This document shows positions 50,403 to 61,762 of a stretch of DNA of 64,000 bases, one piece after another. The notes beneath the pieces are model-generated. The model ran no database searches and was not told where the DNA came from. It saw nothing but the letters and a program-made list of their open reading frames with translations. The translations under genes and the position numbers were made by a program. Within the stretch, counting starts at the first letter, position 1, and the number at the start of each line of letters is the position of its first letter. This DNA is from Drosophila pseudoobscura (taxonomy: Eukaryota > Arthropoda > Insecta > Diptera > Drosophilidae), in NCBI RefSeq assembly GCF_009870125.1, contig NC_046679.1:12834001-12898000 (forward strand), in the 5' to 3' direction.

Positions 50403-51259
50403 CTGCAATAGACAGGACAGAGCAATGGGAGTCATTAAACCTGATCTCATATGCAACATCTGCCATTCACGTTTCCCTCTCCATCCGGAAGCACACTTAT
50501 TCTTACACAATAGGTGTCGTGTCGTGGCTTTCTCAAGGGTCGTGACCGGCGAACAATATGCCGCTTAAATCAAATTAAATTAAAAGAGCCAGCGACTGCA
50601 AATTGGAATTGAACTGTCAATTGATAAATGAATTCATTTAAGAAACGTGTCGCACACGCACAAATTGGATTCACAAACGCGGAACCCATACAGAGATCTC
50701 CCAATTAAACTATTCTCAGATGCGGGAAAATGGAAAGAAAGCCGGGTCTGTCTCCAAATAGAGATAAGCATGAAATAGTTCCGAGTAATAGGGGCCCACA
50801 GTTACCGTTACTTTATCATACAGGGCAGTGAGGAGTGCAACAGAGATAACGCGACTGCGAAAATGCACATGGGCTTAATGCGCTCAATTGAAGTAAACAC
50901 TGTGTGTGTGTATGGGTTGGATAGCAGGATAGCTGATGATATTACTATCTACGATCTAGCTAATACTAGCAAGCCTTCTAATTTATTTTCGTCATAAAAC
51001 CGCCGCTTTCCATTCAAATGTGTGTTACGTAGTCGTGTGACGTAATAGGGGCAGATAGTCTGGCAGCGCTGCCATGCCCTTGTGTGGGGCTGCCATCTCG
51101 ATTTAGTTATTACCAAACAGCCGGGGCGCGGGTGAAATTTTTTATCAATTTGTGTGGCGAAAACCATTTCATGTTAAGTTAACTATTCAATTTACGGTGG
51201 CCCCCGCGCTCCCCCGAGCTTACATGAATGTCGTGCAATAAACAGTTTAATTAATCAAA
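50403..51259. other. Divergent region, NAGK / SerRS-m
   Basis: This contains the 5' region of NAGK, probably including its short first coding exon, and the promoter of SerRS-m. Sequence is AT-rich with a short GTGTGTGT run near 50900. No strong motif is recognised. Confidence 0.4.
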
Positions 51260-52516
51260 ATGAAATTGCTGACAAACGCACAGAAACTGCTGCTGCTGCT
51301 ACGCCGCCAAACATCGTCAAAAACAACAACAGTTCAAGCACATGATCCCTCAGCGGCAGGGCAACCGGCTCTAACCAGTGCCCAACTGGATGAGCTGGAA
51401 AGGAATGTGGAGCTGCGCCATCACAGAAACAACGTGCCCCTCATCCGCAAGCTGATCGAAGCCTCTGTGCGCGGAGATCGGAGCGTGGAGCAACAGTTGG
51501 AGGAGGAGCTGGGGCAGTTGCCCAATGCCACACATCCGCGTCTGCTGGACTACGGGGATCAGCCACGGGAGCTGGCTCAGCACGTACATCGGGAGATGCC
51601 TCCCAAGCCCAAGGAGTTTTCGGAGTTGGCTCGAGCTCTAAACCTGTATCGCATGGATCACCTGGGAAACTATACGGGTCACAAGAGCTACTACTTGACG
51701 GGACACTTGGCCACGTTGGAGCAGGCTATAATACAATATGCCCTGCAGTCGGTCACAAAGCATGGCTTCAGGCTAATCTCTGTGCCGGACATACTGCCCA
51801 AGGAGGTTATTGAGTCGTGTGGAATGCGCACCGAAGGTGAACGCACCCAGGTCTACAAGTTGGACACTGGCGAATGTCTCTCCGGGACATCGGAAATGGC
51901 ACTTGCCGGATTCTTTGCCAATAAGGTGCTGCCAGAGGAAGAGCTCCCGCTGAAGGTAACCGCTGTGAGTCGCTGCTACCGGGCCGAGACATCCGGGCTG
52001 CAGGAGGAAAAGGGCATTTACCGGGTGCATCAGTTTACCAAGGTGGAGATGTTCGCCATCTGTACACCGACTCAGTCCGAGGCCGAGCTGGAGGAGTTCA
52101 AGAACATTGAGGTGGACCTGTTCAAGCAGCTGGGCATTAATTTTCGACTGCTCGACATGCCGCCCTGTGAGTTGGGGGCGCCGGCATACCAGAAGTACGA
52201 TATAGAAGCGTGGATGCCTGGTCGCCAGATGTGGGGCGAAATTTCAAGCTGCAGCAACTGCACAGACTATCAAGCCAAGAGGCTGTCTGTAAAATATCGC
52301 CGTTCCAGCGATGGACAAGTCCAGCATGCTCACACCATCAACGGGACGGCGACAGCCATACCACGTCTGCTGATTGCCCTGCTTGAGTCGTACCAGAAGG
52401 GGGACTCTGTTGAGATACCCACAGTCTTGAGGCCTTTTATGGATGGACAAGAGTTTATCGCCAGAAGCAAAAGAATACCCGAAACGAAGCTGGTGAAGTT
52501 CATTAAGGCGGCCTAA
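51260..52516 (+). CDS. SerRS-m: Mitochondrial seryl-tRNA synthetase
   Basis: A single exon of 1257 nt encodes 418 residues. The N-terminus MKLLTNAQKLLLLLRRQTSS is basic and hydroxylated, suited to mitochondrial import. The tRNA-binding helical arm is short (ELERNVELRHHRNNV). The class II catalytic core is present. Motif 1 region KHGFRLISVPDILPKEVIES; the serine-binding loop LSGTSEMALAGFF; motif 2 VSRCYRAETSGLQEEKGIYR with VHQFTKVEMF; and motif 3 HTINGTATAIPRLLIALLES with its Arg. CELGAPAYQKYDIEAWMPGR is also typical. It charges mitochondrial tRNA-Ser. The conserved catalytic signatures distinguish it from the inactive fly paralogue Slimp. The order mRpL9, Sra-1, SerRS-m matches consecutive D. 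melanogaster gene numbers as I recall. Confidence 0.92.
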   Translation: MKLLTNAQKLLLLLRRQTSSKTTTVQAHDPSAAGQPALTSAQLDELERNVELRHHRNNVPLIRKLIEASVRGDRSVEQQLEEELGQLPNATHPRLLDYGDQPRELAQHVHREMPPKPKEFSELARALNLYRMDHLGNYTGHKSYYLTGHLATLEQAIIQYALQSVTKHGFRLISVPDILPKEVIESCGMRTEGERTQVYKLDTGECLSGTSEMALAGFFANKVLPEEELPLKVTAVSRCYRAETSGLQEEKGIYRVHQFTKVEMFAICTPTQSEAELEEFKNIEVDLFKQLGINFRLLDMPPCELGAPAYQKYDIEAWMPGRQMWGEISSCSNCTDYQAKRLSVKYRRSSDGQVQHAHTINGTATAIPRLLIALLESYQKGDSVEIPTVLRPFMDGQEFIARSKRIPETKLVKFIKAA

Positions 52517-53600
52517 TCTTTACACGTTCTTTGCGTGGTAAATATTCGAGTCTAAACACTATGCTAGGGCATGGCTATTGAAGTGTTCGCCTAAGGACTG
52601 TCTGGAAGATGCAAATGATAACTCTTGTTATCACGATTGCTGGAATTATTTACCCTTCGACGCCGCCAAAATATTTCATTTTAAATGTTTGTTGCTTGGC
52701 CGTAATGTATTCCCAACCGGAATGGATTGGTTGTTTGTTCAGATGAATTGTTTATCAGCGCACACACAAATCCTGTAAGAAAAAAATAAACACAATTAAG
52801 CCATAAATAATTGCACGATTAATGCCACCGCCAACCAAACACAAAAAAAGAACAGCAACACATCAACAGGCTGTTAATTATACAGAACCCAATCTTATCG
52901 AGCTTCATAATCATAATAAATCCAAAACACTTGCAAAACCAACCCCAACCCCAGCCCGACAAAGAATCCGCTGACGGATGAAAAGCGTAAACTTTAACCG
53001 GAATGGACAACAGCGGTCACCTCCACTACACTCCGATCCACTTCAGGCTGTAGTTGCATGCTCATAAAGAATGCAAAATATTTTCTGTCGACCACTGTCT
53101 ATTAAAATTCCACACCAAGCATGTTTCACTGTATCTACGCACGCGAAGTGAGAGCGAAAATTGTTTGCATCATAAAACAAGTTTTTAACGAAATTCCCGC
53201 TCACTTTTGTTCAGAGCTTCGTAACCTTTTCCCGCTTGGATCTTTTGCTAACGTCGTATATAGTGAATTTTTGTTGTTGTTTTGATTATATTGGCACATG
53301 GCACAAGACCACCCCCACAAGCCCAAACACACACATTACATTTCTTGATTAGGAGAGGAGAATAATTGCAACAGCAATTACTATTGTGTATTATTCACCC
53401 GCAGCCACCGTAGCAACTCGAGCTCTTACCCGGCCAAAGCTTTTTACGCTGATGTTTGCTGTCCGCACTCGGCAAAGCCTCAAAACAAAATACTTCGTCT
53501 GGTAGCCAGCATATTTATTTAAATCCAATCTTTTTTGATAACGTCAACGCCTGTCAATTAAATCAGCTGTGAAGTCAGTGCTGAGCAGCGCATTTTTTAA
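52517..53600. other. Gene-free AT-rich sequence after SerRS-m
   Basis: This holds the SerRS-m 3' UTR (AATAAA at about 52785) and about 0.8 kb of unique-looking AT-rich DNA. I see no coding frame with domains. Confidence 0.5.
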
Positions 53601-53678
53601 ATTTCGGTATATAGTGGTATATTTTGTCAATTTCAATTTTGGGATTTTCTGTGGGATTTTTCCTCGCCACAATCCTCA

Positions 53679-54586
53679 CTTACGTTTTCTTACGTGTTAT
53701 GCTGCTGGCAACATTCAATTTGTATGGACCAGACTCATGTGCCGTGAAATCGAGCATCATTGTTCCTCAACATGGCGAGGATTCAGCAACATTTTGAATA
53801 CCCTGGGGAAATGGATGTTATAGAATTGAGAGAATGTTTGTCATCTAATGCACCAATAAAGGCCAAAACTAGTCAGTTTCTGTTTTAAAGGTATTTCAAC
53901 GATATTATGAAGGTTTTGGTCTTACAGAAACCAAGAATGGGTATCGAGATCGAGATATATTTACAATACCCTAATCATATGCATTAATATGTCTAAAACA
54001 TAACAATCTGAGATCATTTCTATATTAATTGCGTTTTTAAACAGCTTGGAAAAACAGTTTCTTCATATATATTGACGAAATAGGGTATAGCTGAACTCAA
54101 ACTCCGGTTGACGTGACATTTCGTACTCACTTACGTTACACTCCATACTGACTTACGTTTTCTTACGTGTTATGCTGCTGGCAACATTCAATTTGTATGG
54201 ACCAGACTCATGTGCCGTGAAATCGAGCATCATTGTTCCTCAACATGGCGAGGATTCAGCAACATTTTGAATACCCTGGGGAAATGGATGTTATAGAATT
54301 GAGAGAATGTTTGTCATCTAATGCACCAATAAAGGCCAAAACTAGTCAGTTTCTGTTTTAAAGGTATTTCAACGATATTATGAAGGTTTTGGTCTTACAG
54401 AAACCAAGAATGGGTATCGAGATCGAGATATATTTACAATACCCTAATCATATGCATTAATATGTCTAAAACATAACAATCTGAGATCATTTCTATATTA
54501 ATTGCGTTTTTAAACAGCTTGGAAAAACAGTTTCTTCATATATATTGACGAAATAGGGTATAGCTGAACTCAAACTCCGGTTGACG
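53679..54586. repeat. Near-perfect 435-bp tandem duplication
   Basis: Positions 53679-54113 and 54152-54586 read as the same sequence without differences I could spot, offset by 473 bases. They are joined by a short spacer that itself repeats TACGTTACACTCCATACT (also found after the second copy). The unit contains TTATGCTGCTGGCAACATTC, ACCCTGGGGAAATGGATG and GAGAATGTTTGTCATC. The latter blocks belong to the dispersed repeat family seen elsewhere in the window. It is non-coding. Confidence 0.9.
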
Positions 54587-54599
54587 TTACACTCCATAC

Positions 54600-55015
54600 T
54601 CACTTACGTTGCCACTGTTTTTTTGTTGACCTTTTTTGCCTAAACCTTGTTTTATACACTACACAATAAAAGAGAGTACTTAAAAGTAGTCAATCAGGTA
54701 GACAATTTATTCATTAATGGTCTAAAATTATGTGGGCAAAGCTAATGGTTTTAGTTAGGCAGCATTATTCAACGGAATAAAGAAATTGAACAATTGGAAC
54801 GATTTTTCTCTTACGTTTTATTACGTTTCATTTGTTTGACCTTTTTCGCTAAAACCTTTTTTTAAGCAAAATCCAAAAAAAGCAAGTATTAAAAATAAGC
54901 CAGTTAAGTAGAAAATTGATTCATCAATCGTATAAAATTATGTGGGCATGGCTAAATGTTCTATATAGCTGGGAATATTCGACGGAATAAAGAATTGAGC
55001 AATTGGAACGATACT
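54600..55015. repeat. Two diverged repeat units (about 205 bp each)
   Basis: Two units, roughly 54620-54815 and 54830-55013, share the block order GACCTTTTT, AAAACCTT, then TTCATYAAT, AAAATTATGTGGGC, AATATTC(G/A)ACGGAATAAAG, GAGCAATTGGAACGAT. They are clearly older than the neighbouring 435-bp pair. The same order is found again at 57180-57400. They belong to the same dispersed family. Confidence 0.7.
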
Positions 55016-55217
55016 CGTTTGTTTATGCTACTGTTGTATGAACAAAAGTGCCTTGTGCGTATGCCTATAGTGGCTTCTGTAAGTTATGATGTCACAGGGC
55101 ACTCCCAAAAACAACCGCTGTTCCACGGCTATTCCGTGCTTTCCACATTCTTCGCATTTACAGTTAAAGTTGAGCCACAGAGTCTGCAGGTTCGAAGCCA
55201 AAAAGACCGGCGGCGCC

Positions 55218-55560
55218 CTTTGCCGCAGCCCCCCCGACCACCCTGGAGGTGCTCTACACGGACTGTTCATCAACAAGTAGGTGGCACAAGAGCAAATCGG
55301 CCTGAAACTGGCCTGGCACCATCGCTCTAAAGCAAGCCGATCAGTCAATGTTGTGCCTGGTTTCGGTGGAGCCGGCGCTGCCCTGGCTAATCACGCAGAT
55401 GCCGCCAAGGACGTGCCTGCATCCCCCCAACTATGACAGACTGCCCGAATGAGCCGCTGCCGGTGTCCGGCGAGAATATCCGTGCCCAGGTATAGCTCTC
55501 TCTCCTATTCAGCTGTGTTCTAAAACCTTGCCTCTTTTAGCTTTTTGGGCGAACTCGCAG
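55218..55560 (+). pseudogene. Aldehyde dehydrogenase pseudogene fragment
   Basis: Conceptual reading gives pieces of an ALDH. First is a TLEVLYTGLFINK-like start (about 55240-55277, with a frame change), resembling the YTxxFINNEWHKS opening of cytosolic or mitochondrial ALDH. Shortly after comes VNVVPGFGGAGAALANHADA (55347-55406), the NAD-binding segment normally about 190 residues further on. So most of the intervening domain is missing, and stops and frame shifts interrupt the rest. A CAG|GTATAG donor-like end lies near 55490. There is no catalytic Cys region. It is wedged between dispersed repeats and FAM50. A decayed, internally deleted copy is the simplest view. Confidence 0.6.
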
Positions 55561-55705
55561 AAGCCTGGCAGCATTGCCGTGCATGCCATGAAGGCGAGGC
55601 GTCTGCAAACCTAGGCGCTGGAATCTAGAAGGTATGTACCATAACCCGCAACTCAGGAGCCTGGTGAATGGTTGAATATTTATTTGAGTAAATATAAGAT
55701 TAACA

Positions 55706-56782
55706 TTACTTTTTAGCCTTGTCTTTGTCCTTGATCGTGTACTTGTCGTATGATTTGGTGGGATCGTACGGTTCCCAGCGGCTGGCTGGGAATATATGTT
55801 TGTTGCGCTCGTACCAGGAGCGGAGTAGCACCTTGCCGGCATGGGACTCCTCCTTTTCCACGGAGGCATCACTTATCATGCGCACATCGTCATGGACATC
55901 GAACTGGAACAGAGGTCCGGATTTGCCGCGAGCCTTCGTCACGATAAAGTCGTAGAAGGAGTAGTGGTGGGGCAGTATTAGATCCTCCTTGACGTACATT
56001 AGCTGGTCGGCCATGACCGTCTTCAGCTCGATGAACTCTTTGCGCAGCAGCTCCAGACATTTCTGCAGAAACTGGTAGATGGAGTTGCCCTTCTTCATTT
56101 GCACATTGCGACGGTGTCCTGAGCCGTCCCAGTAGCTGAATGTGATCGAGATGTCCTCGTCTTTGAGCTCGGCTTGCTGCATTACCCACTCCTGGCGCAG
56201 GGTCTCGCGCAGTCGATTCTCCTGCTCCTCGCGTTCTCGATCTGGTAGGAATGAGGTGTCCACATCGGGATTTTTACAGATTTTCTTCTTTTTGATGGGC
56301 ACGATCTCGTCTTGCATCTCTGTCCACTTGGCCGCCTTCGGCTTGTCCTCCTCTTCCTTGTCGCTTTCCTGGTGGTCGTCGTCGGCCTCCTCATCGTCCT
56401 CGTCTTCATCGGCTAGATTGAAAGATAAGGCCTGAATCTGTCGCTTCTGCTTGTTCTTCTCGGCCTGAATGGCTTCCAGTGCTCGCTGTTTCTCACGGTC
56501 CTTCTCGTCTTTCTTTTGTGCCAGTTTCTTCTCCCTTTCGCGTACTATGTCCTCCTGCTTTGCTTTCATCTCATCCAACGTGACCAGACCGATGGTCGAG
56601 GTCTTGAGCTGCTGCTCCACGGCATCGTAGTGCGTGGCGAACTTGTTCTCAATCTTCTCCAGCTTCAGCTCCTCCTCGATTTTCTTCTTGCGAAACTCGA
56701 TCTCCTGCTGTTGGATCTCGCGCTTCTTCATCAGTTGGGCGGCTCGCCCCGCCTCGCTGGCGGCACCCTTGTAGTGGGCCAT
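55706..56782 (-). CDS. FAM50 / XAP5 family nuclear protein
   Basis: A single exon of 1077 nt encodes 358 residues, close to human FAM50A (339). The N-terminal half is a long charged helix ([40 protein letters not shown]) followed by an acidic patch. The C-terminal XAP5 domain includes [20 protein letters not shown], then [15 protein letters not shown], then [20 protein letters not shown], then [23 protein letters not shown]50A is a spliceosome C-complex-associated protein in vertebrates. The fly gene (CG12259 as I recall) is probably a nuclear mRNA processing factor. A DRE and an E-box sit just upstream. Confidence 0.93.
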   Translation of the reverse strand: MAHYKGAASEAGRAAQLMKKREIQQQEIEFRKKKIEEELKLEKIENKFATHYDAVEQQLKTSTIGLVTLDEMKAKQEDIVREREKKLAQKKDEKDREKQRALEAIQAEKNKQKRQIQALSFNLADEDEDDEEADDDHQESDKEEEDKPKAAKWTEMQDEIVPIKKKKICKNPDVDTSFLPDREREEQENRLRETLRQEWVMQQAELKDEDISITFSYWDGSGHRRNVQMKKGNSIYQFLQKCLELLRKEFIELKTVMADQLMYVKEDLILPHHYSFYDFIVTKARGKSGPLFQFDVHDDVRMISDASVEKEESHAGKVLLRSWYERNKHIFPASRWEPYDPTKSYDKYTIKDKDKAKK

Positions 56783-56845
56783 GTTTTAGTGTAGTTATGC
56801 GCGGCTTTTAGTCTGAAAAGATTATTTATTTATTTTGTTTGGAAA

Positions 56846-56867
56846 ATCAGCTGCGGACTTATCGATA
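56846..56867 (-). promoter_or_regulatory. FAM50 promoter elements: E-box and DRE
   Basis: AATCAGCTGCG (56845-56855) resembles the Ohler E-box core element, and a perfect TATCGATA DRE follows at 56860-56867, about 65-85 nt upstream of the FAM50 ATG. This pairing is common in fly housekeeping promoters. Binding by DREF or BEAF-32 is inferred. Confidence 0.6.
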
Positions 56868-56877
56868 AAATGTAAAA

Positions 56878-57475
56878 TCGAACTTAGCCCACTTAAGCCC
56901 CCTCTATATAAATATTTGTACTACTTGGGGCATATGGCGGAAAATATTAACGATTGCAAATTCTTCTGTAGATGCCATCTTCCCTCTAAACTTAAAAAAC
57001 AACAATAAATTATTTTCGGTGAAATATTAAAATATCCCTTCACTTACAATTGGTTTAATCGATCTCAGTCAAGGAATGGAACCAAAGTCCTTCCGGCAAG
57101 TTTCAATCTGCGACGCCACTTATTAATGGGGAAATGGATATTATAGAAATGAGACAGAGCTAATTGCTTTAGCTAGTGAGCATTATTCAAGGGAATATCT
57201 AAATTTAGAAATAGGAACAATTTTTCTCTTACGTTTTATTGTTTGACTTTTTTCGCTGAACTTTTTAGGCAAGATCCCATAAATGCAAGTATTCAAAAAA
57301 ACCAGTCAAGTAGAAAATGGATTCATTAATCGGATAAAATTGCGTGGGCATGGCTGAGGGTTCTGTCTAGCTGGCAATATTCAACGGAATATCAAAAACG
57401 AGAAATATGTATAATATAACTTGAATTCGTCAGTATATTTACGGTATATTTTGGTATATTTCTCAGATGAAAGCG
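56878..57475 (+). repeat. Dispersed non-coding repeat, copy 4
   Basis: It begins CGAACTTAGCCCACTTAAGC (from 56879), then GGCGGAAAATATTAACGATT, then GGGGAAATGGATATTATAGA (about 57127), TTTTTCTCTTACGTTTTATT, AATATTCAACGGAATATC, and ends with AATTCGTCAGTATATTTACGG and GGTATATTT units (57424-57465). This is the most complete order of blocks in the window and can serve as the family reference. No open frame is present. Confidence 0.7.
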
Positions 57476-57741
57476 ATAAAAGGTAAAAAACCAGCTGGTT
57501 TCGAACCGATAAAAAAGTTTTAAATTTCTTGAACTTAATATCGTGTCATCGTTTTTAAATATCCCAAACTAAATATCTGTATATACATAATTAGAAACAA
57601 TCTTTGTAATCTTTGTGAAATATATCAAATTTATTAATTATAAATACCCATTTTACACTAGGTTGAGTTTTTGAGTTTTGGGCAAAACTCAGTTTTTTAC
57701 AAAGGACATGCACAGGGGTCTAGGGGTGGCAAAAAGTTTAG

Positions 57742-57930
57742 CTATGGCTGCGTTTCAGTTCCGTTTGTTCGATTTTCCCCGCTCTGCCTATCGTGGCTGT
57801 TGATGAATTTTTTGTCATCGAAAATTTTTCCGTCCGGCCCGTAAACAACGCACCACTGCTTACCGCCCCAATCTTTATCGGGCCGCGGACAAGAAAACAC
57901 GGAAATAGTGTCGGATATTCGACGAAATTT
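57742..57930 (-). other. Exon-like open frame without ATG, unidentified
   Basis: The reverse strand is open for 62 codons between stops. Its sequence does not look random: DKDWGGKQWCVVYGPDGKIF, then DDKKFINSHDRQSGENRTNG, ending TQP-stop. There is no Met. The GPDGK(I/V)F pattern recalls small beta-rich modules such as MBD-like domains, but I cannot assign it. It may be a terminal exon of a spliced gene, a gene remnant, or chance. Confidence 0.25.
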
Positions 57931-59157
57931 TTAAAAGTTCTTTTCGGTTGAGATATCCCACAAAAATAACCTTATTGATACTTTCGCCAAGTACATATAT
58001 TATCATAAAAATATACATATGTATACATCCTTATTAGTATATATTTAATATCTCTACCGAATCCGGTCGCACTTCGAATCAGTTACATCGGAACTTTCAA
58101 ACCCATTTAATAAACGCGCGCTATCAAACGGTTCGCCGAAAAAGTGTTTCAAAAATTGTTCGAATCTAAAAACAGCAGTTAAATGGTTTAAGTGAATTGT
58201 AACGTATAATTAGCCAGAAGGCCAGAAATTAAAAACAATAAGGCTCTTATTTACATTTGGTTCGGGCAGGACAGTGCTTCGTGGGAGAGTGTGCTTGGGT
58301 GCGTGTTGTGTTGAGGAAGCGTCTGGCAATGGGCAAGGACATTAGGGACAAAAAGCAGTGTCAGCGGCAGGCGATGGGCGCCAGCGTAGTGCGGTGCCAG
58401 GCGTTGGAGGGCGAAAGCGGAAGTGCCAAATTGAAATGCCATTTAAGCTAAGCGAACGACTTCCCCGACTTTATCCAATGTCCCTTCCGCATCCGTCCGG
58501 CCATCGTTGGCCAGCCCTAGTGCACTCAGATTTCTGCTTGGCTAGCACAGCGCGGACTTTAACTTGACGGCAACAAATATGAAGACGAGAGGACAACGAT
58601 GGCCACAGCGACGGACGGCATGAAGGATGAAGGATTCCCAGACGACACTTGGCGTCTGCGTTGGCGGTTTTTGCTCTTGACATTGATAATATTCATGAGG
58701 CCGAGTCATAAATTCTTGCCCCACTGCCTGTTTATGAGGATGCTGTTCTTTGCTTTCCTTTTCTTTCCACTTCAGCTCCCCCTTCTATTTGTCATTCTTT
58801 TCCCCGCAACGACGGTGCCAAGTCGAGTGAAGTGCCAATAAAATCATTAACTGTTGCAACGCATTAAATTCATGGTCCACACGCTTCTGTCGTTATCCAG
58901 CCAGCAAACATTGTCATAAAACTAGAACTCATTCCTGGCATATTTCATCTTAATTCGCCACCCCATTCACCCATCACCCCTCCCCCTTATGAGAGTAGTA
59001 GAACCGCCCAATTCCTGGGACACTGCAGCTAATTGGGTGGGGAGTCGGGGGCGTGCGAAAAACTATTAAAAGGCCGTTCGACTAAGCATCCTGTGCCATA
59101 ATTAATGGCGACAATGACTTTATCGGGCGATAATTCATTTATTGGCATTTGTATTGC

Positions 59158-59190
59158 CACACAAACATACACACATACACACACACACAC
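59158..59190 (+). repeat. CA microsatellite
   Basis: An interrupted (CA)n tract, ACACATACACACACACACAC, in the terminal non-coding region. Confidence 0.8.
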
Positions 59191-61067
59191 ATGAGAAACA
59201 GAGAACACACACATGGAGGACTAAGACTAGGATTGGAAGCCACGTAACCGGTACACGTCCCACGGGAGCAGAGCTGCTCGTAAATTGTCCGTCTGAATAC
59301 TTAAGCAATCCTGTGTACGGGAGCCCTCACGGTGCACCCATCCTTAGGGCAATTGACTTTAATTTCAGGGCCAGTGAAACAATGGGAAAGTTTTCGGTTT
59401 GCCCTGGCCAGAAACTGAACCAAACTTTAGCCTCGACTCGATTCTGTTCTTAGTTCTGTTGTATTAACGTGGCTTAGGCTTTGTCTGTGGCTTTGGCTAC
59501 TGCGGCTCTCACATGGCTCCTCCACATAGTTTTGGCCACAAATTAGTTTGCCACCGGATTATGCTGGCCACTGCTCTCTGGCCCACTAGTTACAACTATT
59601 TGCATTTCAGCGATGGAAACTTCTGGCAAGAGTTTACCAATTTTCGTAAGCAATTTTCGTCAGTTGTTTTCGGCAGACAGCTTAGAACTTGTGAAAGTTG
59701 CCAGAAACTTTTTCGGTTGGACAAAGCAATCAATTGAAAATGATTAAAACTTAATTAATGCATAAATCGATAAGTAAAGCAGTTGGAAGAAGAGTCATCG
59801 GCCATAGTCATTACCCAGACAGATGAGGGAGAATTAATGTATTTAAGGATACAAGTATAGATAAGGGGGAATTAATGCATTAAAGGTTATCGATTGATGT
59901 GCTTTGATTGAAGCCCGCCATGATGTTTGAGTGTTCAATTAATATATGTAGATATCAGAGGGCTTCAAGCAGCAATAAACCACTCAAATGCTTTCCCTTT
60001 CATAAAATCGAATCAGTGGCCTCACTTAACTTAATTTGTAAATAATTTATTTTTACATTTGAATTCGTTCACTTGGCGAGAAGTGGTAAATGTGGTTTTC
60101 CCAATAAAGTGGAATATTTCGTCTTATTTGCCACAAATCGTGTCACAACAAAGTGTTTGCTTTCAAATTTTATTACTCTCCGATGTCATTCCATGTTGAT
60201 TAACACACAAAAATAAATAAAAAAGAAACCTCTTCCGCTTCATTGGTCTCCGGTGTGGCGTTAACAGAACACAAAACTATTCCCTACGGAAGAGATGGGT
60301 TCAAATTGTCAAACTGTGCTGACACCAGATGGCAGGTGATGCCCCATTTCCCCCATCAATTCGTATCTGAAGTATTGTAGCCCAAGGTCCGGGCAATTAA
60401 TAGTAAAGACGCGATTTTCAACGAAATCCCCAGTTGGACCCGCGGCGTTGATAAATCCCTTCGGGGTGGACAGGTTGCCATCTTGTCCATCTCTTCAGCT
60501 CCTCTCTGGCAGCAACTTCTCCCCGGTCCTCGCACTCGTAAAATATACTTTGTTGGCTTGATCCTCAACACTTTTTGCTGATGGCCATCCCGTCGCTGGC
60601 CTTGTCTTGATTTCTGAAATTGTTTTTACCCGCAATTCATGGGGTGGTCCCAGAAACTGCGCGGTGCAAGTGCTGGCAAGCAGAAACAAAAAAAAAAACG
60701 AAAAGGGGGAACGAAACGACAAAAAATTGACACAATTTAAACTTTTCTATCAACAAAAGCAATGCAGAGCGGCAAAAACCGAAAAGGTTAGCCAAACGAG
60801 CCATTTGTTTCTGCTGCTATTTACTCGTACTCCATCCCATTTTTTGTTTTACCGCTCTCTTTGGCTGCGGTTCGGTTCGGCTTTCGGTTTTTCGTTTTTG
60901 GCAGTTTATTACAATATATACACAGATACAGACCCTGCTGCCGGGTTGAATTTGTCAAAAGGGAAAGGGGAGCCGAGCACGTTTCATCCTTTTCTTTTTT
61001 GCGTGCGGCGTTGCTTTCCCAATTTCGTTTAAATTGCGCACATTTGAAACAATTTGAGGGACGCATA

Positions 61068-61118
61068 CATCCACACACGCTCACACACACACGCACACAT
61101 TCGAACACCCACTCACAC
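61068..61118 (+). repeat. CA/CACG microsatellite
   Basis: Interrupted CACACACACGCACACA repeat, non-coding. Confidence 0.75.
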
Positions 61119-61557
61119 GCTTACAATTTTTACACCAGGCTGCATTTGCCGGCAGAGATTTATGCAAGCTTTTCATAAAGCTGACACCATGACGTATGAT
61201 TAATATTCCCGCTCGTTGTCCTGATTGTTCTCTGGCTGCATTTAATTAAATACGAGTAGAGCCAAAATTGATTAAGTGCTCATTTCATGGGGCTTAACAA
61301 TAACATGGCGGTAAGGGCCATGGCCACGGCCACTTCCACGTCTCTCCAAAAATATATATATAAATATCAAAAAAATGTACGTCAAGTATGCTATTCTTGT
61401 GGCACAAGCTTCAGTTTCAACATCATCGTCATCATCAGCTCCTTGACGACTCGCCTAACGACCAAAAATAATTAAAATTTCCACTAAAAATATAAACAAA
61501 AACTCTCTAAAATTATCTCAGCTGCACGGACAAAGGACCGGACGGAAGTCGGAGATA

Positions 61558-61597
61558 ACAATGGCGATGACAATGACAATGACAATGATGATGATGA
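61558..61597 (+). repeat. (ACAATG)n and (ATG)n short tandem repeat
   Basis: Runs of ATGACA units followed by ATGATGATGATG in the terminal non-coding region. Confidence 0.75.
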
Positions 61598-61740
61598 GCA
61601 TGCGAGGGTGCCAGAACATATTACGTATACGCCATGTACTCAATATATATTTGTGCATTTCATGACAATGACGTTGCAGGCAGCCAGCTCACTCACGACA
61701 TTTGACGATGTTGCGTGCTGCAAGGCTTGCTTGAATGCGA

Positions 61741-61762
61741 TTGTGTGTGTGTGTGTGTTTGT
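61741..61762 (+). repeat. GT microsatellite
   Basis: About ten GT units; non-coding. Confidence 0.8.

Noticed and set aside
50949-51167. Reverse-strand frame MVFATQIDKKFHPRPG as the NAGK first exon
   Set aside because: It lacks the Gly-rich ATP motif and has no donor giving the needed phase into 50402.
53800-55015. LTR element or other virus-like element
   Set aside because: The long direct repeats are tandem, short and non-coding; there is no polyprotein-like frame, primer site or terminal-repeat organisation.
58599-58841. 80-codon frame with hydrophobic C-terminal half
   Set aside because: No homologue recognised, the hydrophobicity comes from T-rich DNA, and there is no supporting gene structure.
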